Made by a program: the position numbers and the translations under genes. Below the pieces are notes generated by a model. It saw only the letters and a program-made list of their open reading frames with translations, had not been told where the DNA came from and made no database searches. From positions 1 through 57,593 of the forward strand of contig VFJK01000069.1 of the NCBI GenBank assembly GCA_009886125.1: 57,593 nucleotides of DNA, read 5' to 3'. Of the stretch, positions 1 to 8,740 are shown piece after piece (the stretch's first letter is position 1; each line of letters opens with the position of its first letter). Source of the DNA: Geobacter sp. (GTDB lineage: Bacteria > Desulfobacterota > Desulfuromonadia > Geobacterales > DSM-12255).

Positions 1-77
1 CAAGGGCTTAATAAACTGAAAGAGGCTGCCTGAAGCCTACAACCACTACAATATCGGTGAATTGCTTATTCTTCTGC

Positions 78-803
78 TCAGGCTGTCTCACTAAACCCGG
101 CCACCTCATTACCAGTTTCTCCCCCACGTTCATATTTGCCCGCTTCCAAATACATTGTCTTTGGAGATTTAGATTTTAAAACAGATCTAAATTTATCTGC
201 TGCTTTTTTTTCTGCAGCAGCTTGACGAGCAGCTGCTTCTGCCTTTTGAATAGATTCACGATTTTCTTTATCAATACACTCCTGCGCTGATGAACAGTTG
301 TAAAAGCGCCGCATAAGCACATCGTTATCCCACAGTCCTATATATTCCCCTTTGGCTAGATACCCATTAGGCTGGCTCCAAAGTCTCATACCACGCACCT
401 GTAGAATACCGAATCCGTGAAAATTATTTTTTTGGTAACCACCATTATAAATTATACCGTTGCCCCATTGTAAACTACTATATTCACCAAAACCAGATTT
501 CTGATCATCAACCCATTCACCTTGATAACGGACGGTTGTTCCGTCAAATTCTCTCCGAAAATATGTACCTGCCCCATGCTTCATGCCATTCTTGAACATC
601 CCCTCATACTTAGGAGCATTGGAATCACTACCATTACCTTTAGCTATTCCTTTGCCATGTGCAAAACCATTCAAGCATTCACCTTCATATGAAAATGCTA
701 TATCTGAATCAAGCACTTTACAGGTATCTGCTAGGGATCTAGACGGCAATGATAGTACGATTGTAGATAATAGAACTAACACAAGACAATTTGTTCTTTG
801 CAT
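78..803 (-). CDS. Secreted MORN-repeat protein
   Basis: A 241-aa protein. Residues 1-25 form a signal peptide (hydrophobic LVLVLLSTIVLSL, likely cleaved after SLA), so it is probably exported. Residues about 34-150 carry MORN-type repeats of the form YxGxxxNGxxHGxG, for example YEGECLNGFAHGKG, YEGMFKNGMKHGAG and YQGEWVDDQKSGFG. The C-terminal third has an Ala/Lys-rich helix. It lies 96 bp downstream of a larger MORN gene on the same strand, so the two may be co-expressed. MORN repeats form beta-hairpin scaffolds in other systems; nothing here shows a catalytic function. The ribosome-binding site is weak (GGGGTG). Confidence 0.8.
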   Translation of the reverse strand: MQRTNCLVLVLLSTIVLSLPSRSLADTCKVLDSDIAFSYEGECLNGFAHGKGIAKGNGSDSNAPKYEGMFKNGMKHGAGTYFRREFDGTTVRYQGEWVDDQKSGFGEYSSLQWGNGIIYNGGYQKNNFHGFGILQVRGMRLWSQPNGYLAKGEYIGLWDNDVLMRRFYNCSSAQECIDKENRESIQKAEAAARQAAAEKKAADKFRSVLKSKSPKTMYLEAGKYERGGETGNEVAGFSETA

Positions 804-899
804 GCATACACCCCAATTTTTAATAGAAATTTGTATTTTGCAATCAATGAATAATAGCCAGAAATTACATCTCTTTATATTTGATGTGTTAACTCAGCA

Positions 900-2747
900 T
901 TACCAAACATCAACACATGACCGTTCTACAAATAACTCCCTGACACTGGTTTTTGGATCAAACTTGATTGAAACCATTCCATCACCTTTCCCGACAATAA
1001 TACCAGCATAACTATCGGGCCAAACAGTACAAAATTTCATCCCCCACATGTTGCTCTCACAGTCACCACTGTGGCTAAACCTTACAGTCTTTCCCGTGTA
1101 TAACCTGTTGCAGGCATTAAGTTCCGCTTGACGCTTTTCCTGGCGCTTAAGTTCCGCCAACCGAGCCTCTTCCTGACGTTTAATTTCTCTTTGCCTCTCA
1201 GCGATAGCTTGCTCTTCACGAGCTTGCTGCTCCTTCTTAAGGGACTCATTTCTTTTTTTCTTTGCTTTTGAAACCAGTTTGGCCGGATCGTTGTATTGAT
1301 ATTTCGAAATAAATGAATCGAAATCCGCCGATGATCTTGCTAACTCAAATTCTCTTTTTTGAGCGCACAACGGAGATTTGTCATCTTTCCAAATGTCGTT
1401 GCAGCTAGTGCCGTCGGCGTAAGTATAAATCCCTCTGCCATTAAATTTGCCATCCCTGAACTCACCCTCATAGCGGTTGCCACTGACAGATTTAAAAATC
1501 CCTCTGCCATTAAATTTGCCATCCCTGAATTCACCATCATATCGGGAACCGTTGGCGTAAGTATAAATCCCTCTGCCGTTCCGTTTATCATCTTTAAACT
1601 CACCTTCGTAGCGATCTCCGTTGACATCTTTATAAACTCCTTTACCGCTGAATCCGTTATCTTTGAACTCACCTTCATATCGAGATCCGTCGGCGTAAGT
1701 ATAAACCCCTCTGCCGTTCCATTTACCATCTTTATACTCACCTTCGTAGCGATCTCCACTGACAGATTTAAAAACCCCTCTGCCGTTCATCTTGTCATTA
1801 CTGAATTCACCATCATATCGGGAACCATTGACAAAGGTCATTACTCCTCTGGTCTTAACACCATTCTTAAACTCACCGGCATAGCGGCGGCCATCGGCAT
1901 ATACATATACCCCATAGCCATTCTGCTTGTAATTCTTCCACTCACCCTCATTGCGGTCGCCATCGACAGATATAAAAACCCCTCTGCCCTTCCATTCACC
2001 CTTTAAAAAATCTCCTTCATATTTGCTGCCGTTAGGCAAAGTAAGTATACCTTTACCGGTTCTTTCGTCACTTACAAAATCTCCCACGTATTTACTGCCA
2101 TCAGGCCAAGATCGGATTCCCTTCCCAGAACAATAGCCCTGAACAAATGAGCACTCATTCGAAGTTGTTACAGTTCCATTTATTAGCCGTTTAAGCACTC
2201 CGTTACCCTCGATAATTCCGTTAACGCAATTACCTGACCATTCTATGGTCTCATTAGGTTGAGGGTTAGGATTTGGGGCCTTACAACCATTAGCAGCTGA
2301 GATCCAACTTCCTGTGCTACCAAGATCGGTATTCTTCGTTTGCTGTTTCGCTACACTATTGACCGATGTTCCTTGTTGGTCACTATATTTGCCGGCAAAT
2401 CTATCATAACCAGGCTTGCTTGCTTCGTCTCTCCCCTCGCAAGCAGGTAAGGTCTGATATACCGTAGCATTAATTCGATTAATCAGCTTACCTTCACTAA
2501 TTGTGCATCCCCACATATGACTGCATAATTCACCATTTAGAAAAAAATGGAGGTTTCCTTCTCCAGTTGCCTTGTTATTCTGGCATGCTCCATCCCATTT
2601 AACGCTCATTCCTTGTTCGAGTGATCCGATCCAAATCTTACACCCTGTTTCAGAATCTGATAACCACACTTCTGCCCTTGATTGTGTGGGGAGCGCCAGT
2701 AACAACATGCCCATGATTATAGCTATTATTGAACTGAGAAATTTCAC
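900..2747 (-). CDS. Secreted protein with long MORN-repeat array
   Basis: About 615 aa. A GTG start at 2747 is preferred because AGGAGG lies 8 nt upstream; the ATG at 2765 sits just before that Shine-Dalgarno and would have none of its own. The GTG start also gives a clean signal peptide (VKFLSSIIAIIMGMLLLALP, cleaved near SRA). The middle of the protein is a run of roughly ten 23-aa MORN repeats (pattern DGSRYEGEFKDGKxNGRGxY). A charged Glu/Arg/Lys coiled coil follows, then a Cys-containing C-terminal domain that I do not recognise. Repeats alternate between two sub-types, suggesting growth by duplication of pairs. The role is unknown; a surface or periplasmic scaffold is inference. Confidence 0.82.
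   Translation of the reverse strand: MKFLSSIIAIIMGMLLLALPTQSRAEVWLSDSETGCKIWIGSLEQGMSVKWDGACQNNKATGEGNLHFFLNGELCSHMWGCTISEGKLINRINATVYQTLPACEGRDEASKPGYDRFAGKYSDQQGTSVNSVAKQQTKNTDLGSTGSWISAANGCKAPNPNPQPNETIEWSGNCVNGIIEGNGVLKRLINGTVTTSNECSFVQGYCSGKGIRSWPDGSKYVGDFVSDERTGKGILTLPNGSKYEGDFLKGEWKGRGVFISVDGDRNEGEWKNYKQNGYGVYVYADGRRYAGEFKNGVKTRGVMTFVNGSRYDGEFSNDKMNGRGVFKSVSGDRYEGEYKDGKWNGRGVYTYADGSRYEGEFKDNGFSGKGVYKDVNGDRYEGEFKDDKRNGRGIYTYANGSRYDGEFRDGKFNGRGIFKSVSGNRYEGEFRDGKFNGRGIYTYADGTSCNDIWKDDKSPLCAQKREFELARSSADFDSFISKYQYNDPAKLVSKAKKKRNESLKKEQQAREEQAIAERQREIKRQEEARLAELKRQEKRQAELNACNRLYTGKTVRFSHSGDCESNMWGMKFCTVWPDSYAGIIVGKGDGMVSIKFDPKTSVRELFVERSCVDVW
1425..2065 (-). repeat. 69-bp tandem repeats encoding MORN units
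   Basis: DNA encoding the MORN array repeats every 69 bp (23 codons). For example, CCCTCTGCCATTAAATTTGC occurs at 1431 and again at 1500. Because two repeat sub-types alternate, the best matches are often 138 bp apart. Such an array is prone to copy-number change by slippage or recombination. Confidence 0.75.
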
Positions 2748-2912
2748 TTCACTTTCCTCCTGCATGTTTTACAAGACATGATATTTAAATGGGCCACCCA
2801 AAAAATTTTAAACTCTAAAAACAAAGGGCGAATTCAACTAGTAAGTGCACCAGTTGATGCGAGACTGTCATTTATTACCGACTATTACTGAGAATCGCAA
2901 CATTAAATATCA

Positions 2913-3650
2913 CTACTCGCAATTCTCCTGCACCAACAGCTCCCTTGTGTTCAGATTGAGCGCCACCAGGCTGCCGTAGCCCATATGCCCCTTGTCGTAG
3001 CAGCCGTTATCCAGCCTTATGACACTGGTTGCCAGCGACTTCTGAATTTCGAACAGCGGGGTCACGGTATGGCCGCAGACCAGGGTGCGGTCGCCTATGT
3101 TCTGCGGATGCACCCGCTCGGATCGGTCCCAGAGCATGAACTCCGGCGTAGTGTCATGAATGGGGTCGTCAGTAGCAAAATCCAGCCCGGCATGGACCAG
3201 CACATAATCGTCCTTAACTTGAATCCGCCTCATGGCAGCCATGAAATCCAGATACTTTTTCGGGATATCTTCCGGCCTTTCCACGCCGAAACTCTTCAGG
3301 GTTGCAAGGCCGCCGTTGCCGTACCAGATTTTCTCTGCAACCTTGTCCCCGGCAGCAGCCTGGAGACAAAGCTCTTCATGGTTCCCCAGGAGAGGGGACA
3401 CAAAGATATCCTCCCGATCAAACAGCTCGATCAGGTAGTCGAGCACCCCTTTGCTGTCCGGGCCGCGATCGATATAGTCCCCCAGCAGGAATATGGCGTC
3501 TGTCGGTTCAGGCCTTATAACATCTTCAACCAATACCCTCAGCGTCCGGTAGCAACAATGGACATCGCCGATGGCGTAGCGATTGGGTTTTCTGGAGAAG
3601 CGCCCAGTCCACGGTTTTTGCTGCGATCTGCCTGTCCCGGAATCCGTCAT
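2913..3650 (-). CDS. Metallophosphoesterase, Ser/Thr protein phosphatase-like
   Basis: About 245 aa with the phosphoprotein phosphatase metal-binding signature in order: GDVHCC, GDYIDRGPDS and GNHEE near the N-terminus, then HAGLDF and GHT further on. These are the di-metal ligands of the PPP family, which includes bacterial PrpA/PrpB-type phosphatases and ApaH-like enzymes. It is soluble with no signal peptide. The substrate (phosphoprotein or diadenosine polyphosphate) cannot be told from sequence. Start is uncertain: ATG at 3650 is preferred, but a GTG at 3662 in the same frame adds four residues. It stands alone between the MORN genes and a toxin-antitoxin pair. Confidence 0.85.
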   Translation of the reverse strand: MTDSGTGRSQQKPWTGRFSRKPNRYAIGDVHCCYRTLRVLVEDVIRPEPTDAIFLLGDYIDRGPDSKGVLDYLIELFDREDIFVSPLLGNHEELCLQAAAGDKVAEKIWYGNGGLATLKSFGVERPEDIPKKYLDFMAAMRRIQVKDDYVLVHAGLDFATDDPIHDTTPEFMLWDRSERVHPQNIGDRTLVCGHTVTPLFEIQKSLATSVIRLDNGCYDKGHMGYGSLVALNLNTRELLVQENCE

Positions 3651-3741
3651 TACTCTCTGCACTCCACTATCACTGAATTATCGACTGCATCAATACTGTA
3701 AAAAGTTAGAACGTCAGGCCTCCTCCTTCCCCCGCTGCAAT

Positions 3742-4122
3742 TCATGGCCGGAACTTTTGCACGTCAAGATTTTTCAAAACCTTGTAGTGCTTGTCGTTCC
3801 CCGTCAGGAGCGGCAGTCCGTGGGTGATTGCCGAAGCCCCAATCAAGGCGTCGGCCAATTCGAGTGAGTGGCTTAAAAAATGCTGCTCGACATAAAACAT
3901 CGCCTTGGCGGATATCTCTTCCGTCAGGTAGATAACCTTGGCATTCCAGCCACGCAAAGCCTGCCTGAGGAGCGTCAACTCTTTCTTGTTGTTCATCCCC
4001 TGCACCAGTTCCATATAGGTAACCACGGAAATAGAAAAACCATCGAAATTTTCGATGGTTTGATAGGCTTTGTCATTGCCGCGCAGGTACCAGATCAGGA
4101 CATCGGTATCGACCAGCACCAT
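3742..4122 (-). CDS. PIN-domain toxin, VapC-like ribonuclease
   Basis: A 126-aa PIN-domain protein beginning MVLVDTDVLIWYLRG. The acidic residues expected for metal-dependent RNase activity are visible: Asp in VDTDVLIW, Glu in YMELVQG, Asp in ELADALIGA and Asp in LLTGNDKHY. Its ATG starts directly after the stop codon of the upstream antitoxin gene (no gap), so the two are translationally coupled. VapC toxins usually cleave tRNA or rRNA; the target here is unknown. The protein is of family length and looks intact. Confidence 0.87.
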   Translation of the reverse strand: MVLVDTDVLIWYLRGNDKAYQTIENFDGFSISVVTYMELVQGMNNKKELTLLRQALRGWNAKVIYLTEEISAKAMFYVEQHFLSHSLELADALIGASAITHGLPLLTGNDKHYKVLKNLDVQKFRP

Positions 4123-4356
4123 TTAAAACCTGCTTTTGCGCAGTTTGCGGACATATTCGTCAACATTCTGCGTATCGTCGTTCTCCCGCCAGATACCGAA
4201 CAGTTGGTTTTTCTCAGCCTGTGGCACCATTGCCGGAAAAGGAACAAGCTTGGCGCACGGTTTGCCGTGGCGGGTGATGACAACCTCCTCCCCTCTGGTG
4301 ACGGTCTCCAGCAGCTCACTGGAATGAAAACGCAAATCTTTCGCAGTAGCGTTCAC
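4123..4356 (-). CDS. Antitoxin, Phd/YefM family
   Basis: A 77-aa protein with the Phd/YefM N-terminal DNA-binding pattern (ATAKDLRFHSSELLETVTRG followed by EEVVITRHGKPCAKLVP) and a short C-terminal tail that would bind the toxin. It uses a GTG start at 4356 with GGGGGA 5 nt upstream. It lies immediately before the PIN toxin, the usual antitoxin-first order. A palindrome just upstream (4377-4398) is a good candidate for autoregulation. Pairing of a Phd-type antitoxin with a VapC-type toxin is common. Confidence 0.87.
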   Translation of the reverse strand: MNATAKDLRFHSSELLETVTRGEEVVITRHGKPCAKLVPFPAMVPQAEKNQLFGIWRENDDTQNVDEYVRKLRKSRF

Positions 4357-4376
4357 GGGCTTCCCCCTTCAGTAAA

Positions 4377-4398
4377 GTTTACATTTCAAAGTGTAAAC
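4377..4398. promoter_or_regulatory. Candidate operator of the toxin-antitoxin operon
   Basis: Perfect 7-bp inverted repeat GTTTACA-N8-TGTAAAC located 21 bp upstream of the antitoxin start codon. Phd/YefM antitoxins bind palindromes of this kind over their own promoter; binding here is inferred. Confidence 0.55.
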
Positions 4399-4428
4399 AA
4401 TTGAAACAAGTTCGTCAATCCGAATCTG

Positions 4429-5259
4429 CTAACTTTTGCGTAGCGCCAGATACTTCTTCAACGCAACACGCCACGGCTCCGGCTTAAAGCCGCTATCCCG
4501 TTCCAGCTTGCCACAATCGAGCGTCGAGTAGAGCGGTCTGTTGGCAGGGCGATTCAGCTCTTTGGTCGTCATGCTGTTGACCGTCACTCTCAACCCTTCC
4601 TCTTCGAAGATCGCCCGGGCAAATTCATTCCAGGAACAGATCCCGCTGTTGGCAACGTGGTAGGTTCCGCAACAGCCTTTATCCAGAAGCGCTTTTATCG
4701 CCAAAGCAAGATCACCGGTCCAGGACGGAGAACCGATCTGGTCATCCACCACTGAAAGCTCGCTCTTCTCTTTTCCCATCCGGAGCATTGTCTCAACGAA
4801 ATTTTTCCCGTGGAGCCCGTAGAGCCACTGGGTACGGACGATCAGATGCGACGGCGCCATAGCGGCGTTCAGTTCTCCTGCCAGCTTGGATTCGCCATAG
4901 ATACTTAAAGGGCCGACCGGATCATCCTCCAGATAAGGGCTCCCTTTGCTGCCGTCAAAAACATAGTCGGTGCTTAACTGCACCAACGTCGCGCCGATCT
5001 CTCTCGCGGTAAGAGCAAGCAGCCCCACCCCTTCACCGTTTATTGTCATAGCCTGCTCGATGTCAGACTCACACCCGTCGACATCGGTATACGCGGCAGC
5101 GTTGATGATGGTCTTCGGCTTCAGCGTCAGGAGAACTCTCCGCACCGACTCCAGTGACGTTATATCTATGTCCGGCAGATCAAGCCCCCGGACATCTCCC
5201 TTTAGAATCTGGATGAGGTCGTGGCCGAGCATTCCGTTTGAACCAACTACAAGAATCAT
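4429..5259 (-). CDS. rfbD: dTDP-4-dehydrorhamnose reductase
   Basis: A 276-aa short-chain dehydrogenase/reductase. The N-terminal GSNGMLG is the NAD(P)H-binding glycine motif; STDYVFDG and YGESKLAGE carry the catalytic Tyr-x-x-x-Lys; RTQWLYG is typical of RfbD. It catalyses the last step of dTDP-L-rhamnose synthesis for surface polysaccharide. It follows rfbB by about 100 bp in the same direction. rfbA and rfbC are not present in the window, so the pathway genes are split. The spacer to rfbB is filled by a GC-rich palindromic repeat. Confidence 0.93.
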   Translation of the reverse strand: MILVVGSNGMLGHDLIQILKGDVRGLDLPDIDITSLESVRRVLLTLKPKTIINAAAYTDVDGCESDIEQAMTINGEGVGLLALTAREIGATLVQLSTDYVFDGSKGSPYLEDDPVGPLSIYGESKLAGELNAAMAPSHLIVRTQWLYGLHGKNFVETMLRMGKEKSELSVVDDQIGSPSWTGDLALAIKALLDKGCCGTYHVANSGICSWNEFARAIFEEEGLRVTVNSMTTKELNRPANRPLYSTLDCGKLERDSGFKPEPWRVALKKYLALRKS

Positions 5260-5288
5260 GTAAAACCCCCAAAAATATGTGAACCTCC

Positions 5289-5360
5289 AACCCCTCCCGG
5301 CCTCCCCTTGTCAGGGGAGGAGCAATAACTTCCCCCCTGACAAGGGGGGATTGAGGGGGG
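5289..5360. repeat. GC-rich double-palindrome repeat, copy 1
   Basis: Two hairpins in tandem, built from CCTCCCCTTGTCAGGGGAGG and TCCCCCCTGACAAGGGGGGA, fill the rfbB-rfbD spacer and end at the rfbB stop codon. A second copy at 8741-8810 matches this one in reverse complement. It resembles REP-type interspersed palindromes and may end or attenuate transcription between the genes. Confidence 0.75.
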
Positions 5361-6437
5361 TTACTGCCTATCCCCATATTGCTCTGCATAGTATTTCTGA
5401 TATTCCCCGGACGTGACGTGGCCTACCCACTCGCTGTTGGCAAGATACCAGTCAATGGTCTCCCTGATCCCGCTTTCGAAAGTGTAGGACGGCTGCCAGT
5501 CGAGTTCGCGCTTTATCTTCGCGGCATCGATCGCATATCTGCGGTCATGGCCGGGACGGTCCTTCACAAAAGTTATCAGCCTGCGGCTCTCACCGGGCTT
5601 TCTCCCAAGACTCGCATCCATCAGGTCACAGACAAGATGGACAATATCAATGTTCTTCCATTCATTATTACCGCCGACATTGTAAACATCCCCCGGCCTG
5701 CCCGTTTTAAGCACTGTTTCCACTGCGATCGAGTGATCCTTGACATGCAGCCAGTCACGGACATTCAGGCCGTCACCGTAGACCGGAAGCGGCTTTTTGT
5801 TGATGATATTGTGGATCAGGAGGGGGATCAATTTCTCGGGAAAATGATACGGGCCGTAGTTATTTGAACAGCGGGTGTTGAGCGTCGGCATCCCGTAGGT
5901 CTCATGATAGGCCCGCACCAGGAGGTCGGCGCCGGTCTTGCTCGCTGAGTAGGGAGAGTTGGGGGCAAGCGGCGTATCTTCGGTAAAAAAGCCGGTTTCG
6001 CCCAGAGAGCCGTACACCTCGTCCGTGGAGATCTGCAGATAACGGAATTCCGGAACTGCGCCGGACTGCCAGTGCTTTCTGCTCTCCTCAAGAAGAACCT
6101 GGGTGCCGAGCACATTGGTCTTGACGAAGATCTCAGGTCCGGTAATGGAGCGGTCTACATGGGACTCTGCTGCAAAATGGACCACTGCATCCACCCGCTC
6201 CTCTGCCAGCAGGGAGGCTACCAGCGATGCATCGCAGATATCGCCCCGAACAAACCGGTAATACGGGCTATGGTCGACCCGTCTAAGGTTCTCAAGATTC
6301 CCTGCATAGGTGAGTATATCGAGATTGATCACGCGACAGCCGGGATTCCTCGACATGAAACAGTTTATGAAGTTCGAGCCGATAAATCCGGCGCCGCCGG
6401 TAACAAGGATCGATTTAGGTTTGAAGCTGCTCTGCAT
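5361..6437 (-). CDS. rfbB: dTDP-glucose 4,6-dehydratase
   Basis: A 358-aa extended SDR enzyme. GGAGFIGSNF is the NAD-binding motif; STDEVYGSLG supplies the catalytic Thr-Asp-Glu and YSASKTGADLL the Tyr-x-x-x-Lys; the N/C-terminal layout fits RfbB/RmlB. It converts dTDP-glucose to dTDP-4-keto-6-deoxyglucose for rhamnose and related sugars. The start is supported by GGGAGG 7 nt upstream of ATG. It is downstream of lptD, separated by a ~170-nt palindromic element (6468-6636). Both neighbours act in outer-membrane polysaccharide assembly. Confidence 0.95.
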   Translation of the reverse strand: MQSSFKPKSILVTGGAGFIGSNFINCFMSRNPGCRVINLDILTYAGNLENLRRVDHSPYYRFVRGDICDASLVASLLAEERVDAVVHFAAESHVDRSITGPEIFVKTNVLGTQVLLEESRKHWQSGAVPEFRYLQISTDEVYGSLGETGFFTEDTPLAPNSPYSASKTGADLLVRAYHETYGMPTLNTRCSNNYGPYHFPEKLIPLLIHNIINKKPLPVYGDGLNVRDWLHVKDHSIAVETVLKTGRPGDVYNVGGNNEWKNIDIVHLVCDLMDASLGRKPGESRRLITFVKDRPGHDRRYAIDAAKIKRELDWQPSYTFESGIRETIDWYLANSEWVGHVTSGEYQKYYAEQYGDRQ

Positions 6438-6467
6438 CAGCAGACCTCCCGAATATCGTATTTATTC

Positions 6468-6636
6468 TGAATCCGTGGCGGTGAGAGCCGTATCGAACTG
6501 AAACAGCCGGGGCCAATCGCCGGCAGGAATGTTTCAATCTTTTGTATCGGTAAACCTGTGCCGGAAACGAGCTCTCACCGACGAAATCAAGGCAGAGGCG
6601 TTGCAGTGAGAGACGGCTCTCATTGTCACGGATTCA
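6468..6636 (+). repeat. ~170-nt palindromic element, copy A (possible structured RNA)
   Basis: The element fills the lptD-rfbB spacer. Its ends form a continuous 24-bp stem (left arm TGAATCCGTGGCGGTGAGAG..., right arm ending CTCATTGTCACGGATTCA) with three G-U pairs when read as plus-strand RNA. A second stem inside pairs ACTG-AAC-GCC near 6497 with GGC-GTT-CAGT near 6598. A homologue lies at 46467-46636 in the same orientation. Conserved interior blocks are ATCGAAC, GAAACAGCCGGGGC, CTGTGCCGG and GCAGAGGCGTTG. No open reading frame is apparent. The right end stops 3 bp short of the lptD stop codon. Confidence 0.8.
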
Positions 6637-6639
6637 AGT

Positions 6640-8730
6640 TTACAGGAGCTTTAACGTCCCAAGACCTGAAAGACTGAAACTGACAGTGAACTCCCTGTTA
6701 TCAATCCGGTCACGGTAGGAGAGGATAACACCCCAGCACTGATGTTTATACTCTACCGAGTAGAGAGTTTCAAGAAATCCCGGCCGGTCGAACGAGTAGC
6801 GGCCTGCAGCGGAAAGAGTATACGGCTTGAGATCGGCGTACGTGACCTTGCCTTCGATATAATCGAGCTGTTTTTCTGCATGCCGGTAATCGAGCGAGGC
6901 GCGCGTCCCCTTCGGATCACCGATCTCCGTACCGAGCGCAGCATTGGTGACATTCCCGCTGTAGGGGCTGATCCGGTTGTCCGAAAAAAGCTTCCACTTC
7001 GGGAGCGGAAACAGCTCAAGCTTCACTGTCGTATCCGTAAAAGGCCTGCTCTGATCCACGGTCACTTCGAGATCGCGATGGTCACCGCTCAGCTGATACC
7101 CCTGAGAGACAAGGAACCGCAGAAAATCACGATAGTTGACCGCCTCGCCGTTTGAGGACCTCCCGATCAGCGAGTTCAGAAGTGAGAACCTCACCATCTC
7201 CCCGCCCAACGGCCGGTCATCATAGTCGAAAAAGGGTGTGCTGCTCTGATCGCGCTGCTGAGTGTAGCTGTAGTCGATCTCGGGAGTTATCTGATGTTTT
7301 ACCCGTTCGGCATCACCGAGAGAGAGGTCATAGACCCGTGAGAACTCGGTCCGGAGTGATCCGCCGGCTTCGAAAACCCCGCGTTCGCTCCATTCATCCC
7401 CTGTTACCGGGGCGTCAGCATGATAGTATCTCTGATTGTACCCCCCCCAGATCGACCCGGAAAGAAAGCTGCCCGCAGAGAGAGGAAGCGTAAGTTTAGG
7501 AGAGAGCTGAAGTCGCTGCCCTGTGTCGCCCTGCTGCCTGTCGAAATTGATGACGCTCCCGTCAAAAGAGTAGTAGAACGGTCCGGTGCCCAGTTTCTTC
7601 CCGGTTCCTCTCACTTCGGCAAACGGGAGCTGTTGGAGTGTCGCCTTGTTATCTGCAGCATAAAGATCGCTCGTGTATACAGCCCCTGCAGTAAGCAGAA
7701 GATCATCGCGCCGATGGGTCAGAAAAGCGACTGATTCAAGATACTGCCGGTTATACTCACCGCTCGCTGTGCCGTAGTCGCGGAGATAATCACGGTCCAG
7801 CGTCAGGTTCACATCAGCACGCCAGTACGTATCCTCAGTAAAGTTCAGCTGCTGTTTGAGTTCGAGCTCTCCACGAAACCGGTCCTGCTGCGTGTCGTAA
7901 ATCAGGTACCCCTTGTCCGTTCCCGATCCTTTGTTACTCCCCATATAACGGTATTCAAGCCCGAGTCCGGCCCCTCTTCTGCTCTGAAAACCAGCTGTCG
8001 CCGTCAGATCACTGCTTGGAGAGATGGCCCAGTAGTAAGGGACCTCCATAAAAAAACCTTTCTTGGAGGAGTTCCCAAGGTAAGGGAAAAGGAGGCCCGA
8101 CTGCCGTTCGGTCTTTGCCGGGAAAATGAAGTACGGAAGCCAGAAGACGGGAATATCTCCCATATAGAAAAAAGCATTCCTTCCGACTGCGAATTCATCA
8201 AGAGTCAGCTTGAAATCATCAATCCTGAACTTCCAGGCCGGAGTCTCTCCATCACAGGTAGTCAGCACCCCTCTCTGCATGGCAAAATCCTGATCACTGC
8301 TCTTCTCGATCCTTTCACTCTTCAGGTGAAGGTTATTCTGCTTGATAAAGATATCAGCTTTATTGATGAATCCTTTTTTTGATTCGATCTCCAGTTCCGC
8401 ACTCTCTCCAGCTAGGATATCTCCATCTTTCTCGACTCTTACGTTGCCGTTTGCAGAAATAACGCCCTTCTCCCGGTAATACTTCGCAATATCGGCATAC
8501 AGTCTTGATCCGCTCCAGTCAAGTTCGACGTTACCGGATGCGGTTATGACGTCGGCAGCCTGCTCATGGCTCAGGCTGTCAGCGAGTAAATGGAGCTTTC
8601 CAGAGTCAGCAGAAGTTTCGGCTGAATATCCCGGCGCCGCAGCATAAACAAGCAGGATTGAGATTATGAGGAGGGTTCTTAACAATGAGTTTCCTGTTAT
8701 TTTGTGAAGTGATCTAGTACCATGGAACAT
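6640..8730 (-). CDS. lptD: LPS-assembly outer-membrane protein LptD
   Basis: 696 aa with a signal peptide, an OstA/LptA-like N-terminal jellyroll (ADSLSHEQAADVITASGNVELDW region) and a large C-terminal beta-barrel with alternating aromatic strands, ending in a hydrophobic strand. GDIPVFWLPYFIFPAKTERQ and LLFPYLGNSSKKGF are typical of LptD. It inserts lipopolysaccharide in the outer leaflet together with LptE, which is not seen here. Start is uncertain: ATG at 8730 has only a G-run from a nearby repeat upstream, while a TTG at 8685 with AGGA 6 nt upstream would give a more standard signal peptide (LLRTLLIISILLVYAAAPGYSA). Confidence 0.92.
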   Translation of the reverse strand: MFHGTRSLHKITGNSLLRTLLIISILLVYAAAPGYSAETSADSGKLHLLADSLSHEQAADVITASGNVELDWSGSRLYADIAKYYREKGVISANGNVRVEKDGDILAGESAELEIESKKGFINKADIFIKQNNLHLKSERIEKSSDQDFAMQRGVLTTCDGETPAWKFRIDDFKLTLDEFAVGRNAFFYMGDIPVFWLPYFIFPAKTERQSGLLFPYLGNSSKKGFFMEVPYYWAISPSSDLTATAGFQSRRGAGLGLEYRYMGSNKGSGTDKGYLIYDTQQDRFRGELELKQQLNFTEDTYWRADVNLTLDRDYLRDYGTASGEYNRQYLESVAFLTHRRDDLLLTAGAVYTSDLYAADNKATLQQLPFAEVRGTGKKLGTGPFYYSFDGSVINFDRQQGDTGQRLQLSPKLTLPLSAGSFLSGSIWGGYNQRYYHADAPVTGDEWSERGVFEAGGSLRTEFSRVYDLSLGDAERVKHQITPEIDYSYTQQRDQSSTPFFDYDDRPLGGEMVRFSLLNSLIGRSSNGEAVNYRDFLRFLVSQGYQLSGDHRDLEVTVDQSRPFTDTTVKLELFPLPKWKLFSDNRISPYSGNVTNAALGTEIGDPKGTRASLDYRHAEKQLDYIEGKVTYADLKPYTLSAAGRYSFDRPGFLETLYSVEYKHQCWGVILSYRDRIDNREFTVSFSLSGLGTLKLL

Positions 8731-8740
8731 CTAAAACCAA

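Noticed and set aside
6438-6639. c-di-GMP/cGAMP riboswitch before rfbB
   Set aside because: The conserved aptamer core is missing, and the stem evidence favours a plus-strand RNA, not the rfbB leader strand.
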